A stretch of DNA of 64,000 nucleotides, taken from contig NZ_LR732499.1 of NCBI RefSeq assembly GCF_902506425.1, forward strand, positions 1 through 64,000, read 5' to 3'. The notes beneath the pieces are model-generated. The model was not told the origin of the DNA. It saw only the letters and a list, made by a program, of their open reading frames with translations, and did no database searches. Both the position numbers and the translations under genes were made by a program. This DNA comes from Novosphingobium sp. 9U. GTDB taxonomy: Bacteria > Pseudomonadota > Alphaproteobacteria > Sphingomonadales > Sphingomonadaceae. Numbering within the stretch: position 1 is the first letter of the stretch; every line of letters begins with the position of its first letter. Shown piece after piece: positions 19,270-26,850 of this stretch.

Positions 19270-20156
19270 GCGACTCTCGGATCAGCTGCTGCGGCTCAGC
19301 GTCCATCAACCGCTGGACTAAGTCAATACATGGTTAAAGTTTAGTTAAGATGGCTTTCCTCTAGCCTTAGGGAGGTGAGCCGAGGCTGAGGCTGACAATT
19401 GGAGCGCGCATAACAGCTTGCGAAAGCCGGAGCGAACAGTCAGACCCTGAACAGACATGCAGTGGAGCTCTTGCGGGAGCGTGCGAAGGGAACCTGCAGC
19501 GGCGTTGCGAGCTTAGGTAGGAGCAACCCGCGCTCCAAATCTGAGGTTCGCGGATACAGCCAGCGCTTATATGTAGTACATGCTTTTGGACTATGGGTCA
19601 GCGGGCCTTGACGCAACCTAGGGTATGGCAACAGACGCGGCCCAAAGCCGCTCAGCTAGACCCAAGCTCCACCTAAAGCGAAAGCCCCTTCCACCGCTAG
19701 CGGCCGCGATCCCTCGTGAAAGTGCCTTTAAGAAAGTGGGTATCTTCAGCTGCTTCAAACTGTTGTGGCGAACATACTTGTATGCGTGAGCGTGACCAAC
19801 GAGAATGACGAGGCCTGTCGAACCATGAACGACTTGGTGATTGCTCTTAAGCGCGCCGCTGTTTTGCTGCGTACAAGAGCAACGCTGGATCCACAAGGAA
19901 TGCGACCAGTACTGCGGCAATGGAGCTCTGCCTTTCAGGCCGGCTCGGGTCGATCGCATGGTTGCACCCAGCGACGTTCCGATCGCAATGCTTACCGGAG
20001 CATGCTTCGCTAGGCTTTTAGAGCTAGCTACCACTCAGAAAAGAGGGATGTGCTCCTGCAAGATAGATGCCATTCTGCGAACCGGCATATGATTCTACAT
20101 AGCAAATATTATCATCTCGGCTGAGAGTGGGAGAAGATACTCTCCGCCATCATAGA
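19270..20156. other. Long stretch without a supported gene
   Basis: About 890 bases. A minus-strand frame of 138 codons (19618-20034) is the longest, but it lacks a convincing ribosome binding site and any motif I know. The promoter of the protease operon should lie at the left end, in the AT-rich sequence near 19320-19350. Confidence 0.45.
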
Positions 20157-20609
20157 CTATGCTTGGCAGCGTTCAAGGTATTCGAGACGCAAGGTTTGCG
20201 GATCACAGAACAGATCTCGCACCCCGCGGTGTCGAAAAGCATTCCACCAACGCTGCCAACGATGTTCCTTCGCGTCGTGTCGCATGTGGCAACGCTGACA
20301 TAGGGCTGCGAGGTTCGCCGGATCATTGTCGGTTGGGTTATGGTTCAGGTGAGCGCAGGCGAGAACCACATATGTGCTGCGGACCTCCTGAAGCAATGCC
20401 CCGCCAACTTTGATGACCCTGCCGTGATCGTTTCGCCAGCGATGGGCGAGAGCGTCCCACCACCGGCCGTCGCCGAGGTGAAGGACCTTGCGCATGTGAG
20501 GGCGCTTGCAGCGTTCGCAGCGCGATCGAGCGCGGCCGAAGCGGATCGCGTTTGATAGCTGCGGCCAGTCTATCGGGTAGAACCACCGGTTCTCAGAGCG
20601 GATCGGCAT
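20157..20609 (-). CDS. HNH-nuclease-like zinc protein
   Basis: A 150-residue protein. The ATG at 20609 is preceded by GAGAGG; longer in-frame starts lack this. It has a first Cys pair (CERCKRP), then the HNH-like core ACAHLNHNPTDNDPANLAAL and a second pair CQRCHMRHD, a layout used by HNH endonucleases in phages and mobile elements. It would cut or nick DNA, but the target is unknown. It stands alone in an otherwise gene-poor stretch and may be a homing-type or phage leftover. Confidence 0.7.
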   Translation of the reverse strand: MPIRSENRWFYPIDWPQLSNAIRFGRARSRCERCKRPHMRKVLHLGDGRWWDALAHRWRNDHGRVIKVGGALLQEVRSTYVVLACAHLNHNPTDNDPANLAALCQRCHMRHDAKEHRWQRWWNAFRHRGVRDLFCDPQTLRLEYLERCQA

Positions 20610-20773
20610 GGCCCTCTCTGAATCATTTCCGCTGGATTTGAAAGCACTTTGTACCTGGTTTATCCCCGGAGTGTTCCACCGTTGTTCGCACTGGATGACT
20701 GCCCCGAGGTCAGGAACCCTTGACCGGTAAGCTGTATTAGAGGAACATATGCGGAACACCCGGGTCAGATTTC

Positions 20774-21112
20774 ATGCCTGTCGCGAACGAGAAAACACAG
20801 CCGATCCTCGCGGAATTGCGGCCACTCGTGTCCCCTCTGGTGGCGGAGCATCTCCAGATCGACACGGTACACGCGTACTTATGCGCGGATGTCTTTGGTA
20901 AGCCCGAGTCCTACTACGACGGCCATTGCACGTTCATGACGGCGCTTATGCCCGAAATAGCACATCATCTAGACGAAGCAGGGCCGGCTCTCAGCGGTGA
21001 CTTCGGCTCACTCAAGTCTAACCTGTGCAAGTCCCTCGCGCGACGGCTCGTGCAGGACGTCATCAAACATAACCAGGTTGTGGAGCAAGCTCCGCGCACA
21101 GCGTTCGAATGA
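20774..21112 (+). CDS. Hypothetical protein
   Basis: A 112-residue soluble, mostly helical protein with no recognised domain. Composition is protein-like (LAELRPLVSPLVAEHLQIDT), but no clear ribosome binding site precedes the ATG. It faces away from the HNH gene, 164 bases off, and precedes a small DNA-binding-like gene. Confidence 0.45.
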   Translation: MPVANEKTQPILAELRPLVSPLVAEHLQIDTVHAYLCADVFGKPESYYDGHCTFMTALMPEIAHHLDEAGPALSGDFGSLKSNLCKSLARRLVQDVIKHNQVVEQAPRTAFE

Positions 21113-21211
21113 ATTGTCAGCGATCCAATTTACCTCTAGCACCTAAGTTCCCGCGATTCACTCGCATGGGCCTGAAGGGGACTAGTCCCCGAGAACTGAG
21201 GAGCAGGCTGG

Positions 21212-21436
21212 ATGGCTAACACAAAGCAGCGGGCCGACCAGCGCCAGCGCCTGCGCCGCGAGGGATATCGCCCGATCGAGCTCTGGCTTCCAGAGCAGGA
21301 GATCGAACGCATCGACACTATTAAGGAGGAGCTTGGCTACGAGTCCAGAGCCGAGCTGTTCACCAGACTGATCCGCAATCTCAAGCCGATGACGGGTGCG
21401 CAACACCACCCAGACCAGCCCGAGCTGCGCATATAA
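21212..21436 (+). CDS. Small ribbon-helix-helix-like protein
   Basis: A 74-residue protein with GAGGAG 8 bases before the ATG. The segment YRPIELWLPEQEIERIDTIK followed by ELGYESRAELFTRLIRNL has the strand-helix-helix pattern of CopG/Arc-type DNA-binding proteins. It sits just upstream of the hairpin-rich repC leader and ends at a strong terminator, so it may regulate replicon II. This role is inferred from position. Confidence 0.6.
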   Translation: MANTKQRADQRQRLRREGYRPIELWLPEQEIERIDTIKEELGYESRAELFTRLIRNLKPMTGAQHHPDQPELRI

Positions 21437-21437
21437 C

Positions 21438-21468
21438 AAAAAAGGCTCGGTTGGCGCCGAGCCTTTTT
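21438..21468 (+). terminator. Rho-independent terminator
   Basis: Stem AAAAAGGCTCGG / CCGAGCCTTTTT with a 6-base loop, directly after the small RHH-like gene. The A-rich and T-rich flanks make it usable in both directions. Confidence 0.9.
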
Positions 21469-21473
21469 GATTG

Positions 21474-21620
21474 TGTCGCTAGGGAGGAAACCCCCGCGAG
21501 ACGGGATGTAATCACCCCTTCTCCCTAGCGACAGATGAATTTTGGCGCAAGCGATTTTGCGCACAGGACACCTGTGCCTTTCGCGATCGTCAAACCTGGA
21601 CGCTGCACGGCCTGCCGTGC
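21474..21620. other. Hairpin-rich block upstream of repC
   Basis: Three inverted repeats in 150 bases: TGTCGCTAGGGAG / CTCCCTAGCGACA (21474-21486 and 21521-21533, 34-base loop), GCACAGG / CCTGTGC (21561-21577, 3-base loop) and GCACGGC / GCCGTGC (21605-21620). No gene is supported here. The density of structure suggests a regulatory RNA leader or part of the replicon II origin. Confidence 0.6.
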
Positions 21621-21662
21621 GGCACGTTTGAGCACACGAAGTACACGGAGGAAGCGGAGCCA

Positions 21663-21745
21663 AGACGAAAAAAAACCCGGCCAAAGGCCGGGCCCCCGGA
21701 GGGTGAGCAATATCTTGCACCGCCGTTTTAGGCGCTCACCCGACA
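21663..21745 (-). ncRNA. Candidate antisense (counter-transcribed) RNA upstream of repC
   Basis: On the minus strand a hairpin CCCGGCCTTTGGCCGGG (21676-21692) is followed by eight Ts, a strong terminator with no gene upstream of it on that strand. Before it lies an inverted repeat GGGTGAGC / GCTCACCC (21701-21708 and 21734-21741). A possible minus-strand promoter is TTGCAA and TAAAAC with a 17-base spacer (about 21752 to 21725). A short RNA antisense to the initiator leader is how repABC plasmids control RepC, and the position fits. Exact ends are not known. Confidence 0.45.
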
Positions 21746-21804
21746 TGTTGCAAGCTTAGACCGCGATTCCGCGGCTGAGGACTGCTGCGCTCAGCGTCTT
21801 GCCC

Positions 21805-21825
21805 GCTCCTCGCATGCGAGGGAGC
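21805..21825 (+). promoter_or_regulatory. Hairpin covering the repC ribosome binding site
   Basis: Near-perfect inverted repeat GCTCCTCGCA / TGCGAGGGAGC ending 6 bases before the proposed start at 21832. The right arm contains GAGGGAG, the presumed ribosome binding site, so the hairpin would hide it. Together with the antisense RNA candidate this could make RepC translation switchable. Confidence 0.55.
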
Positions 21826-21831
21826 GAATGA

Positions 21832-23253
21832 ATGCCTATAACCTGCCGATCCGGCCAGGACCGACGTGCGAGCAGCACGTTCGGAGATGCCGTGCAGCTC
21901 GGCCGACTCCTGCAGTCGGTTCGTGTCCCTATCGAGTTTGACGGCAACGGCCTTCCCATCCTGGAGGACGCTGCCGCGATCGCCGATTGGGAGCGTCACT
22001 GCCGGCGTTTGCTGCAGGAGCGCTTCGGACAGCCCTCAACGCTGGCACACCGAACCGCAGCCGGCCGCGACATTCGCCGCGCGGTCCTTCAGGTTCTACG
22101 CCGCCTAGAGAATGGATCGACATCTGCCGGGATCACCCGCAAGCAGATCGCCACGCTGCGCCAGCTCGTCCTGATGTGCGCCCGCGAGCAGGATTGGGCC
22201 TCCGCAACAGGTCCGATCGTCGGCGCCAGAAACAGCGAGATCGCGCGACGTCTTGGCGGTCGAGATCCTGCAGAAGCATTGAAGCCCCTCATCAGACATG
22301 GCCTGATTGCACCGCATAAGCGGCGCGGTAACGGCCATCGCTACTTTAAGGTGCTGAACAAAGGGCAAGATCACGAGATGATCGAGGCCAGCGGCTTCGC
22401 GATCGCGCCGGCCATCGTCCTTCTGGAAAGCCTCGAGCTTATCGCGAGCTACGAAGAGCATCTGGTAGAGCAGCATATCGCCCTCCCCCGGCAGATCGCC
22501 GCCACGCTCAACGAGGCACGCGGGCTCCTCGCACCCTTCGCGGGGGCCGAATGGACGCGTGAGGCCGAGCAGGAGATCAAATCGATCAACGAGCGGTCAC
22601 ACAACGCCAAGAAGGGCGGCCTCGAACGGAAGCGCGCCGTCCTGGACGATGCGGAAGCGTTGCTTGCCAGGCTAGAGGCGCGTGTTCAGGGCCAGATTCT
22701 CCCGTGCGCCGACAGCTCCGCGGGAGTGGAAATCGACCCGCTAGGGGGGGAAACCACCCCCCACATATACAGTGAGACTTATGACTCACATGGTTCTTGT
22801 AGTGGCGATCCAGGGGACCGTAGCGGAAATGAGAGCGCCCTCCCCCCTGCTCCGGCTCAATGCGAGAGCGACGAGTTCGGGATTTCGAGGACGGGCTTCG
22901 AGTGGTCAGAGGTCCCGGAGCTTTTCCCATTCACGCGAGGGATGATTCAGATCGATGCCCGATATCTGAGGCCCGCGGCTATGACGCTGGCGCGGCTGAT
23001 CGGGATCGGCAGTCTCGGACTCATCGAGCGCGCTATCGCAACGATGGGCCTAGAAGCTGCCGTGATGGCGCTTTTGGTCACCGGCCAACACTCAGCCGAT
23101 GGCCAAATACGCCGCACGCCAGAGGTCTACTTGCGCGGATTGATGAAGCGTGGCCGCGAGAAGGATCTGAACCTGGGTCACACCATCTTCGGCCGCCGGG
23201 AGCTATCCAGAAAGGCCGGCAGCACTGATCTGACGGTGTGCCTCGATGGGTGA
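21832..23253 (+). CDS. repC: RepC-like plasmid replication initiator
   Basis: A 473-residue protein resembling RepC initiators. The N-terminal third holds winged-helix segments (SEIARRLGGRDPAEALKPLI, RHGLIAPHKRRGNG), followed by a coiled, Lys/Arg-rich middle and a C-terminal domain with LGLIERAIATMGLEAAVMAL and TPEVYLRGLMKRG, like the RepC end that reads GGYLRDLTRRA. It would open the origin of replicon II. Length is slightly above the usual 400-440. The exact start is uncertain because the first 25 residues are atypical. No parAB lies directly upstream, unlike a standard repABC operon. Confidence 0.75.
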   Translation: MPITCRSGQDRRASSTFGDAVQLGRLLQSVRVPIEFDGNGLPILEDAAAIADWERHCRRLLQERFGQPSTLAHRTAAGRDIRRAVLQVLRRLENGSTSAGITRKQIATLRQLVLMCAREQDWASATGPIVGARNSEIARRLGGRDPAEALKPLIRHGLIAPHKRRGNGHRYFKVLNKGQDHEMIEASGFAIAPAIVLLESLELIASYEEHLVEQHIALPRQIAATLNEARGLLAPFAGAEWTREAEQEIKSINERSHNAKKGGLERKRAVLDDAEALLARLEARVQGQILPCADSSAGVEIDPLGGETTPHIYSETYDSHGSCSGDPGDRSGNESALPPAPAQCESDEFGISRTGFEWSEVPELFPFTRGMIQIDARYLRPAAMTLARLIGIGSLGLIERAIATMGLEAAVMALLVTGQHSADGQIRRTPEVYLRGLMKRGREKDLNLGHTIFGRRELSRKAGSTDLTVCLDG

Positions 23254-23317
23254 TTGCAACGGAAATCCCTGTGGTGCTGTTTATCATGTAGAAAACCCGG
23301 CATGGTAGACCGCGCTC

Positions 23318-23593
23318 ATGAACCAAGAAGCTCTCTCGGCCTGGATCGCGCTCTATCTCGGCGTCGGCATCTTCGCGGCGCTGTGCGCAACGGGCGCTGT
23401 GCTGCAAACGGCATACGAACTCAGGTCGGGAACGTGGCGCCCTGCCCTGGCCTCGCGCTTAGACTACACCCTTGCCCTTCCCCGGCTCTGGCTACGCTGG
23501 CAGGTCAACTACCTGCGCGGCATGCCCGTCATCCTCGTCGGCGCCGGCCTGTTTGCCCACCACCTGGGCTTCGCCGTACTGGGCAACGTCTAA
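23318..23593 (+). CDS. Small membrane protein
   Basis: A 91-residue protein with a hydrophobic N-terminal helix (AWIALYLGVGIFAALCATGA) and a second near the C-terminus (VILVGAGLFAHHLGFAVLG), joined by a basic loop. It lies 64 bases after repC and faces the lytic transglycosylase pseudogene. No family recognised; a link to conjugation is possible. Confidence 0.55.
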   Translation: MNQEALSAWIALYLGVGIFAALCATGAVLQTAYELRSGTWRPALASRLDYTLALPRLWLRWQVNYLRGMPVILVGAGLFAHHLGFAVLGNV

Positions 23594-23598
23594 CCAGC

Positions 23599-24449
23599 TC
23601 AGAACTGTGCGAGCATTGCCGTGCGGGTTGTGGGGCGGCCCGCCAGGCCCGAGCTGGCGACGGGCACAATCGGGCCTTGTGCTATCGCCCACCGCACGTC
23701 CTGCAGGATTGTGCTCACGTAGCCAAGGGTCTCGCGAAAAGCCGGCACACGTCCATACTGCCGGATCCTGCCTGGACCGGCGTTGTAGGCACCGAGCGCC
23801 AGGTCATACCGCTTGAACTCGTCGAGTTGCGCTCGGAGGTAGCGAGCCCCTCCCCGCAAGTTCTCCAGGACGTTCCATGGGTTCGCGACGCCTAACTGGC
23901 GAGCCGTTCCCGGCATCAGCTGGGACATCCCGATCGCGCCTTTCGGGCTCCTCGCTGCGGGATTGTAGCGGCTCTCCTGAACCACGAGCGCATCAGAAGA
24001 TGCGTCGGAACCCCGGCCTCGCAAGCCGCCGCGGCGACCAGGCCATAATACTCGGCACGGCGGCGCTCCGTGTCGATCTTCAGGCGGGGATTTGGACGGT
24101 ACGGCTCCCAAGTACAGCCCTCCGCTATTGCCGGAAAAGGCGAAGCAGCCGCAGCGATGCTAGCCACCCGACGGGTCCTCCCTCTCATCCAACCTGGAAC
24201 GGCAATCTCAGCAGTGGGCAAAGGTTCGATCTGCGAATCGATCCCTTCCTGCTCCGGGGTCTGTGCCATGAATGAGCCTAGCGCTCGTTCGACAGCAGGC
24301 CCGGGTTCGGGATCACCCTCTATCTCTGATGCGCTACCGATCGGCGCCGACTGTGCCACTTGCGTGAAATCAAGCAAGACAGCAGTTCGAGCCTCGACTG
24401 CGCATGGAACGGCCGCTGCAGCAACAGCGACGAGTATGGAGATTTTCAT
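23599..24449 (-). pseudogene. VirB1-type lytic transglycosylase, frameshifted
   Basis: Two minus-strand frames together make one protein of about 283 residues. The first (from ATG 24449, with GAAGG upstream) has a signal peptide and leads into AACEAGVPTHLL. The second continues with DALVVQESRYNPAARSPKGA and IGMSQLMPGTARQLGV, the SLT core with its catalytic glutamate, and NAGPGRIRQYG. They are joined if one G is restored in CTG(G)AT at about 23992-23997. Such enzymes open peptidoglycan for type IV secretion. As given, the gene is broken by a single missing base, which may be a real mutation or a sequence error. Confidence 0.8.
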
Positions 24450-24642
24450 TTCAAGCACCTTCGAGTTTGAGGCGCTTGGTTTGGATATCGCGGGGGCCTT
24501 CTATACCGAAGCGGGCGCAACATCAATGTTTTGAATGCCGCGCTGCCCGTCAACCGCACCCGTCACGGCACCTTGCACGGCGCCATGTTCGCTGACCTGC
24601 GACGGACCAAGCTTAAGGGCGTCGAATAACTGGTGCGCCTTT

Positions 24643-24766
24643 TTACCGGATTAAACAATTTACCGGGTAAGTTGACTAATCCGGTTGACCATCTTACCGG
24701 GTAATGGCACATACCCGGTTAGTCCGCTTACCAGGTATGTGCCGGATAATTACATTTATCCGGTAA
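24643..24766. repeat. Palindrome array A upstream of parA2 (centromere/operator)
   Basis: Eight copies of TTACCGGRTAA or close variants lie at about 24643, 24660, 24677, 24694, 24712, 24728, 24741 and 24756. Centres are 16-18 bases apart, apart from one closer pair. The array ends 38 bases before the ParA start. Short palindromes in regular phase next to a ParA plus small RHH gene pair are typical of a partition site that doubles as operator. Confidence 0.8.
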
Positions 24767-24803
24767 TCAGCCGAGAGCGCTAAAAGCTAGTCAGGGGTGG
24801 CAC

Positions 24804-25469
24804 ATGCCTACGATCGTGTTTGCATCTTCAAAAGGAGGCTGCGGCAAAAGCACCGGCGCCGTCCTGCTCGGCACTGAGTTCGCCCGGCTTGGCCTAAACG
24901 TGACAATGCTAGACTGCGACCCCAACCGGTCGCTGACGCTTTGGTCCTCAGCTGGCCCCCTGCCCGAGCGCATCGCCGTCATCAATGACGTCACGGAAGG
25001 TCAGATCATCAAGCTGATCCAGAAGCACGACGTGGACGGCAATGTCGTGATTGTAGACCCGGAAGGCGTCGCATCGCGCCTCCTGTCGCGCGCTATATCC
25101 CAGGCCGACCTCGTCATAACGCCTATGCGCGGGACCACTCTCGATGCGACGGTCGGATCCCGGGCGCTGCAGGTGATCCAAGAGGAGGAGGAGGCGCTCG
25201 GGCGCCGGATTCCTCATGCCATTGTTTTCACGATGACCAAAGCGGTCCGATCGAAGCAACATAGCGGCATAGCGAAGTCGCTCCGGGAGCAAGGGGTCGA
25301 CATCATCGAGCCCGAGCTGATGGAACGGGCGGCATTCTCCAGCCTCTTCGCCTACGGTGGCGATCTGCATTCGATGCCGGTGCAAGGCAATCTCGATGCG
25401 GCCAAGGAGAATGCGTCCGGGTTTGCAAGAGCGGTTATCACGCGACTTACTGATGGAGACGATTCATGA
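24804..25469 (+). CDS. parA: ParA-family partition ATPase (small, VirC1-like)
   Basis: A 221-residue ParA/MinD-type ATPase without the N-terminal HTH, so of the type Ib class. The deviant Walker A KGGCGKST is at residues 10-17, MLDCDPN follows at 37-43, and Walker B is VVIVDPEG. It would move plasmid copies using the DNA-bound RHH partner encoded next. Its stop overlaps the start of that gene (ATGA), and both genes are flanked by matching palindrome arrays. Confidence 0.9.
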   Translation: MPTIVFASSKGGCGKSTGAVLLGTEFARLGLNVTMLDCDPNRSLTLWSSAGPLPERIAVINDVTEGQIIKLIQKHDVDGNVVIVDPEGVASRLLSRAISQADLVITPMRGTTLDATVGSRALQVIQEEEEALGRRIPHAIVFTMTKAVRSKQHSGIAKSLREQGVDIIEPELMERAAFSSLFAYGGDLHSMPVQGNLDAAKENASGFARAVITRLTDGDDS

Positions 25470-25741
25470 GCGACGACTTCGCAATCAAGCTTTCGTCGAA
25501 GCCAAAGCCCATCACGCGAGCTGCCGAGAAAGCTATCGACAACGCGGGCGAGGCTGCGGGCTTTGTTTCGCGAGAACCGGCATCCCGACGTGGCCGGCGA
25601 CCGAGTCCGCGAACAGGTCAGATCCATGCGAAGGTGATGCCCGATGTTCAGGACGAGATCGCTGCGGCCGCTGCCGCCCGCGGCGTCACGCAGGGGGTTA
25701 TAATCGAGGAGGCTTGGAAGGCTTACAAATCCGGTAAGTGA
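25466..25741 (+). CDS. Small ParB-like ribbon-helix-helix DNA-binding protein
   Basis: A 91-residue protein. The N-terminal half is basic and flexible (SREPASRRGRRPSPR), and the C-terminal half QIHAKVMPDVQDEIAAAAAA with RGVTQGVIIEEAWKAYK has the strand-helix-helix pattern of RHH partition proteins such as ParG. It overlaps parA by 4 bases. It is the natural candidate to bind the TTACCGGRTAA palindromes on both sides of the operon; the last codons even lie within the first downstream repeat. Confidence 0.75.
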   Translation: MSDDFAIKLSSKPKPITRAAEKAIDNAGEAAGFVSREPASRRGRRPSPRTGQIHAKVMPDVQDEIAAAAAARGVTQGVIIEEAWKAYKSGK

Positions 25742-25853
25742 GATCACCTGGTAAGAGGTTTTACCCGATAATTCCGTTAACCGGATTAGTCTTCTAATCC
25801 GGTTGTTGTGGTAACCGGGTAAATCGGCAAATCCGGTAATTTCGATAATCTGG
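25726..25853. repeat. Palindrome array B downstream of the partition genes
   Basis: Eight ACCGG-type palindrome copies with centres at about 25732, 25749, 25766, 25782, 25800, 25817, 25834 and 25851, that is every 16-18 bases. Sequences vary around TTACCGGRTAA and its complement. It mirrors array A on the other side of the two-gene operon and lies upstream of the primase-like gene, so it may control that gene too. Confidence 0.8.
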
Positions 25854-25951
25854 TATTCCGAAAGTCGGTACGTGCGGAAGCCGTTCTGTAGGCGACGGAC
25901 CGGTGAGTTGGAGAGAAGCGGGGGGGGGGCGATCGGCAGGAGGATAGAGCT

Positions 25952-26785
25952 ATGTCGATTACCACCAACCGGCCCTCTCAACGGCTCATCGATCTTGTCG
26001 GCGCGCTTGGCGGCAAGTGGCACGGCTACTCGGCGATGTGCCGCTGCCCGGTGCACCAGGATCAAACCCCAAGCTTGTCCTTGCGACAGGGTGACCGTGG
26101 CATCCTAGTCCACTGCTTCGCCGGCTGCGATTCCCAGACAATCTTGCGAGAGCTCGACGGGATCAAGCCCGATCAGAGCTATGAGTTCCGCGAAAGGCCG
26201 GCGCCCCTCCGGGCCGCCAACCTCGACAGGATCTGGGAAGCAGGCGTTCCGATTGCCGGCACTCTAGGAGAGAAATACCTGATCGGACGCTGGATCCCCG
26301 CGAACTGCCCGGAGGTCCGCTACCACCCCCTTTGTCCAAAGGGCCGCAGCCCGCATGCCGTGTTCAAGCCCGCGGTGCTGGTGGCAGTGCGTGAGGGCAG
26401 GGCGCTGCGCGCCCTGCAGCGGATCTTCCTCGATCCGACGACCGCCAGATACACCGAAAAGCTGATGCTCGGAAATCCCGGCGCAGCAGCATGGCAAGGA
26501 TCGGTGCCGACCGACACCCTGGCGATTGCCGAAGGCTTCGAGGACGCGGCTTGCTACATGCGAATCACCGGGGTTCCCGCTTGGGCAGCGCTCGGCAATT
26601 CGAGACTGCACCTCCTCGCCATACCCAAGCAGGTCCAAACGATCATTATCGCTCAGGACAACGACCCTGAGGGTGACCGGACAGCCGGCCGTGCGGCTCA
26701 GGTTTACCGTGACCAGGGCTTCAGAGTCTGGCGGCATAGCCCGCACCCGCACGAGGACTGGGCAGCGGTTCCGATGGAGGTGTGA
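25952..26785 (+). CDS. Primase-like protein with CHC2-type zinc finger and Toprim domain
   Basis: A 277-residue protein. The zinc-binding region at residues about 29-55 contains CRCPVHQDQTPSLSL and HCFAGCD, as in DnaG-type and phage primases. The C-terminal half has the Toprim features LAIAEGFEDA (catalytic glutamate) and IIAQDNDPEGDRT (DxD). It would make primers on single-stranded plasmid DNA, useful after conjugative entry. AGGAGG lies 9 bases before the ATG. A G-rich tract (GGAGAGAAGCGGGGGGGGG) precedes it and weakly resembles the leader element seen before other genes here. Confidence 0.85.
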   Translation: MSITTNRPSQRLIDLVGALGGKWHGYSAMCRCPVHQDQTPSLSLRQGDRGILVHCFAGCDSQTILRELDGIKPDQSYEFRERPAPLRAANLDRIWEAGVPIAGTLGEKYLIGRWIPANCPEVRYHPLCPKGRSPHAVFKPAVLVAVREGRALRALQRIFLDPTTARYTEKLMLGNPGAAAWQGSVPTDTLAIAEGFEDAACYMRITGVPAWAALGNSRLHLLAIPKQVQTIIIAQDNDPEGDRTAGRAAQVYRDQGFRVWRHSPHPHEDWAAVPMEV

Positions 26786-26791
26786 GGCTGC

Positions 26792-26834
26792 CGGAGAAGA
26801 GGGGGAGGGGATGATGTGGTCCGGACGACCGGAC
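26792..26834 (+). promoter_or_regulatory. Purine-tract/hairpin leader, copy 1
   Basis: G/A-rich tract (GGAGAAGAGGGGGAGGGG, about 26793-26810) followed by a 6-bp hairpin GTCCGG-ACGA-CCGGAC (26819-26834), then AGGAG and the ATG at 26851. The same order recurs before several other genes of the window. Confidence 0.6.
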
Positions 26835-26850
26835 GCATCAGGAGATCCCC

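Noticed and set aside
19618..20034. A 138-codon minus-strand frame in the 19-20 kb gap
   Set aside because: No convincing ribosome binding site, motif or neighbour; left as unassigned sequence.
24643..25853. Repeat arrays considered as CRISPR
   Set aside because: Repeats are only about 11 bp, palindromic, 17 bp apart and without unique spacers of normal length; no cas genes.
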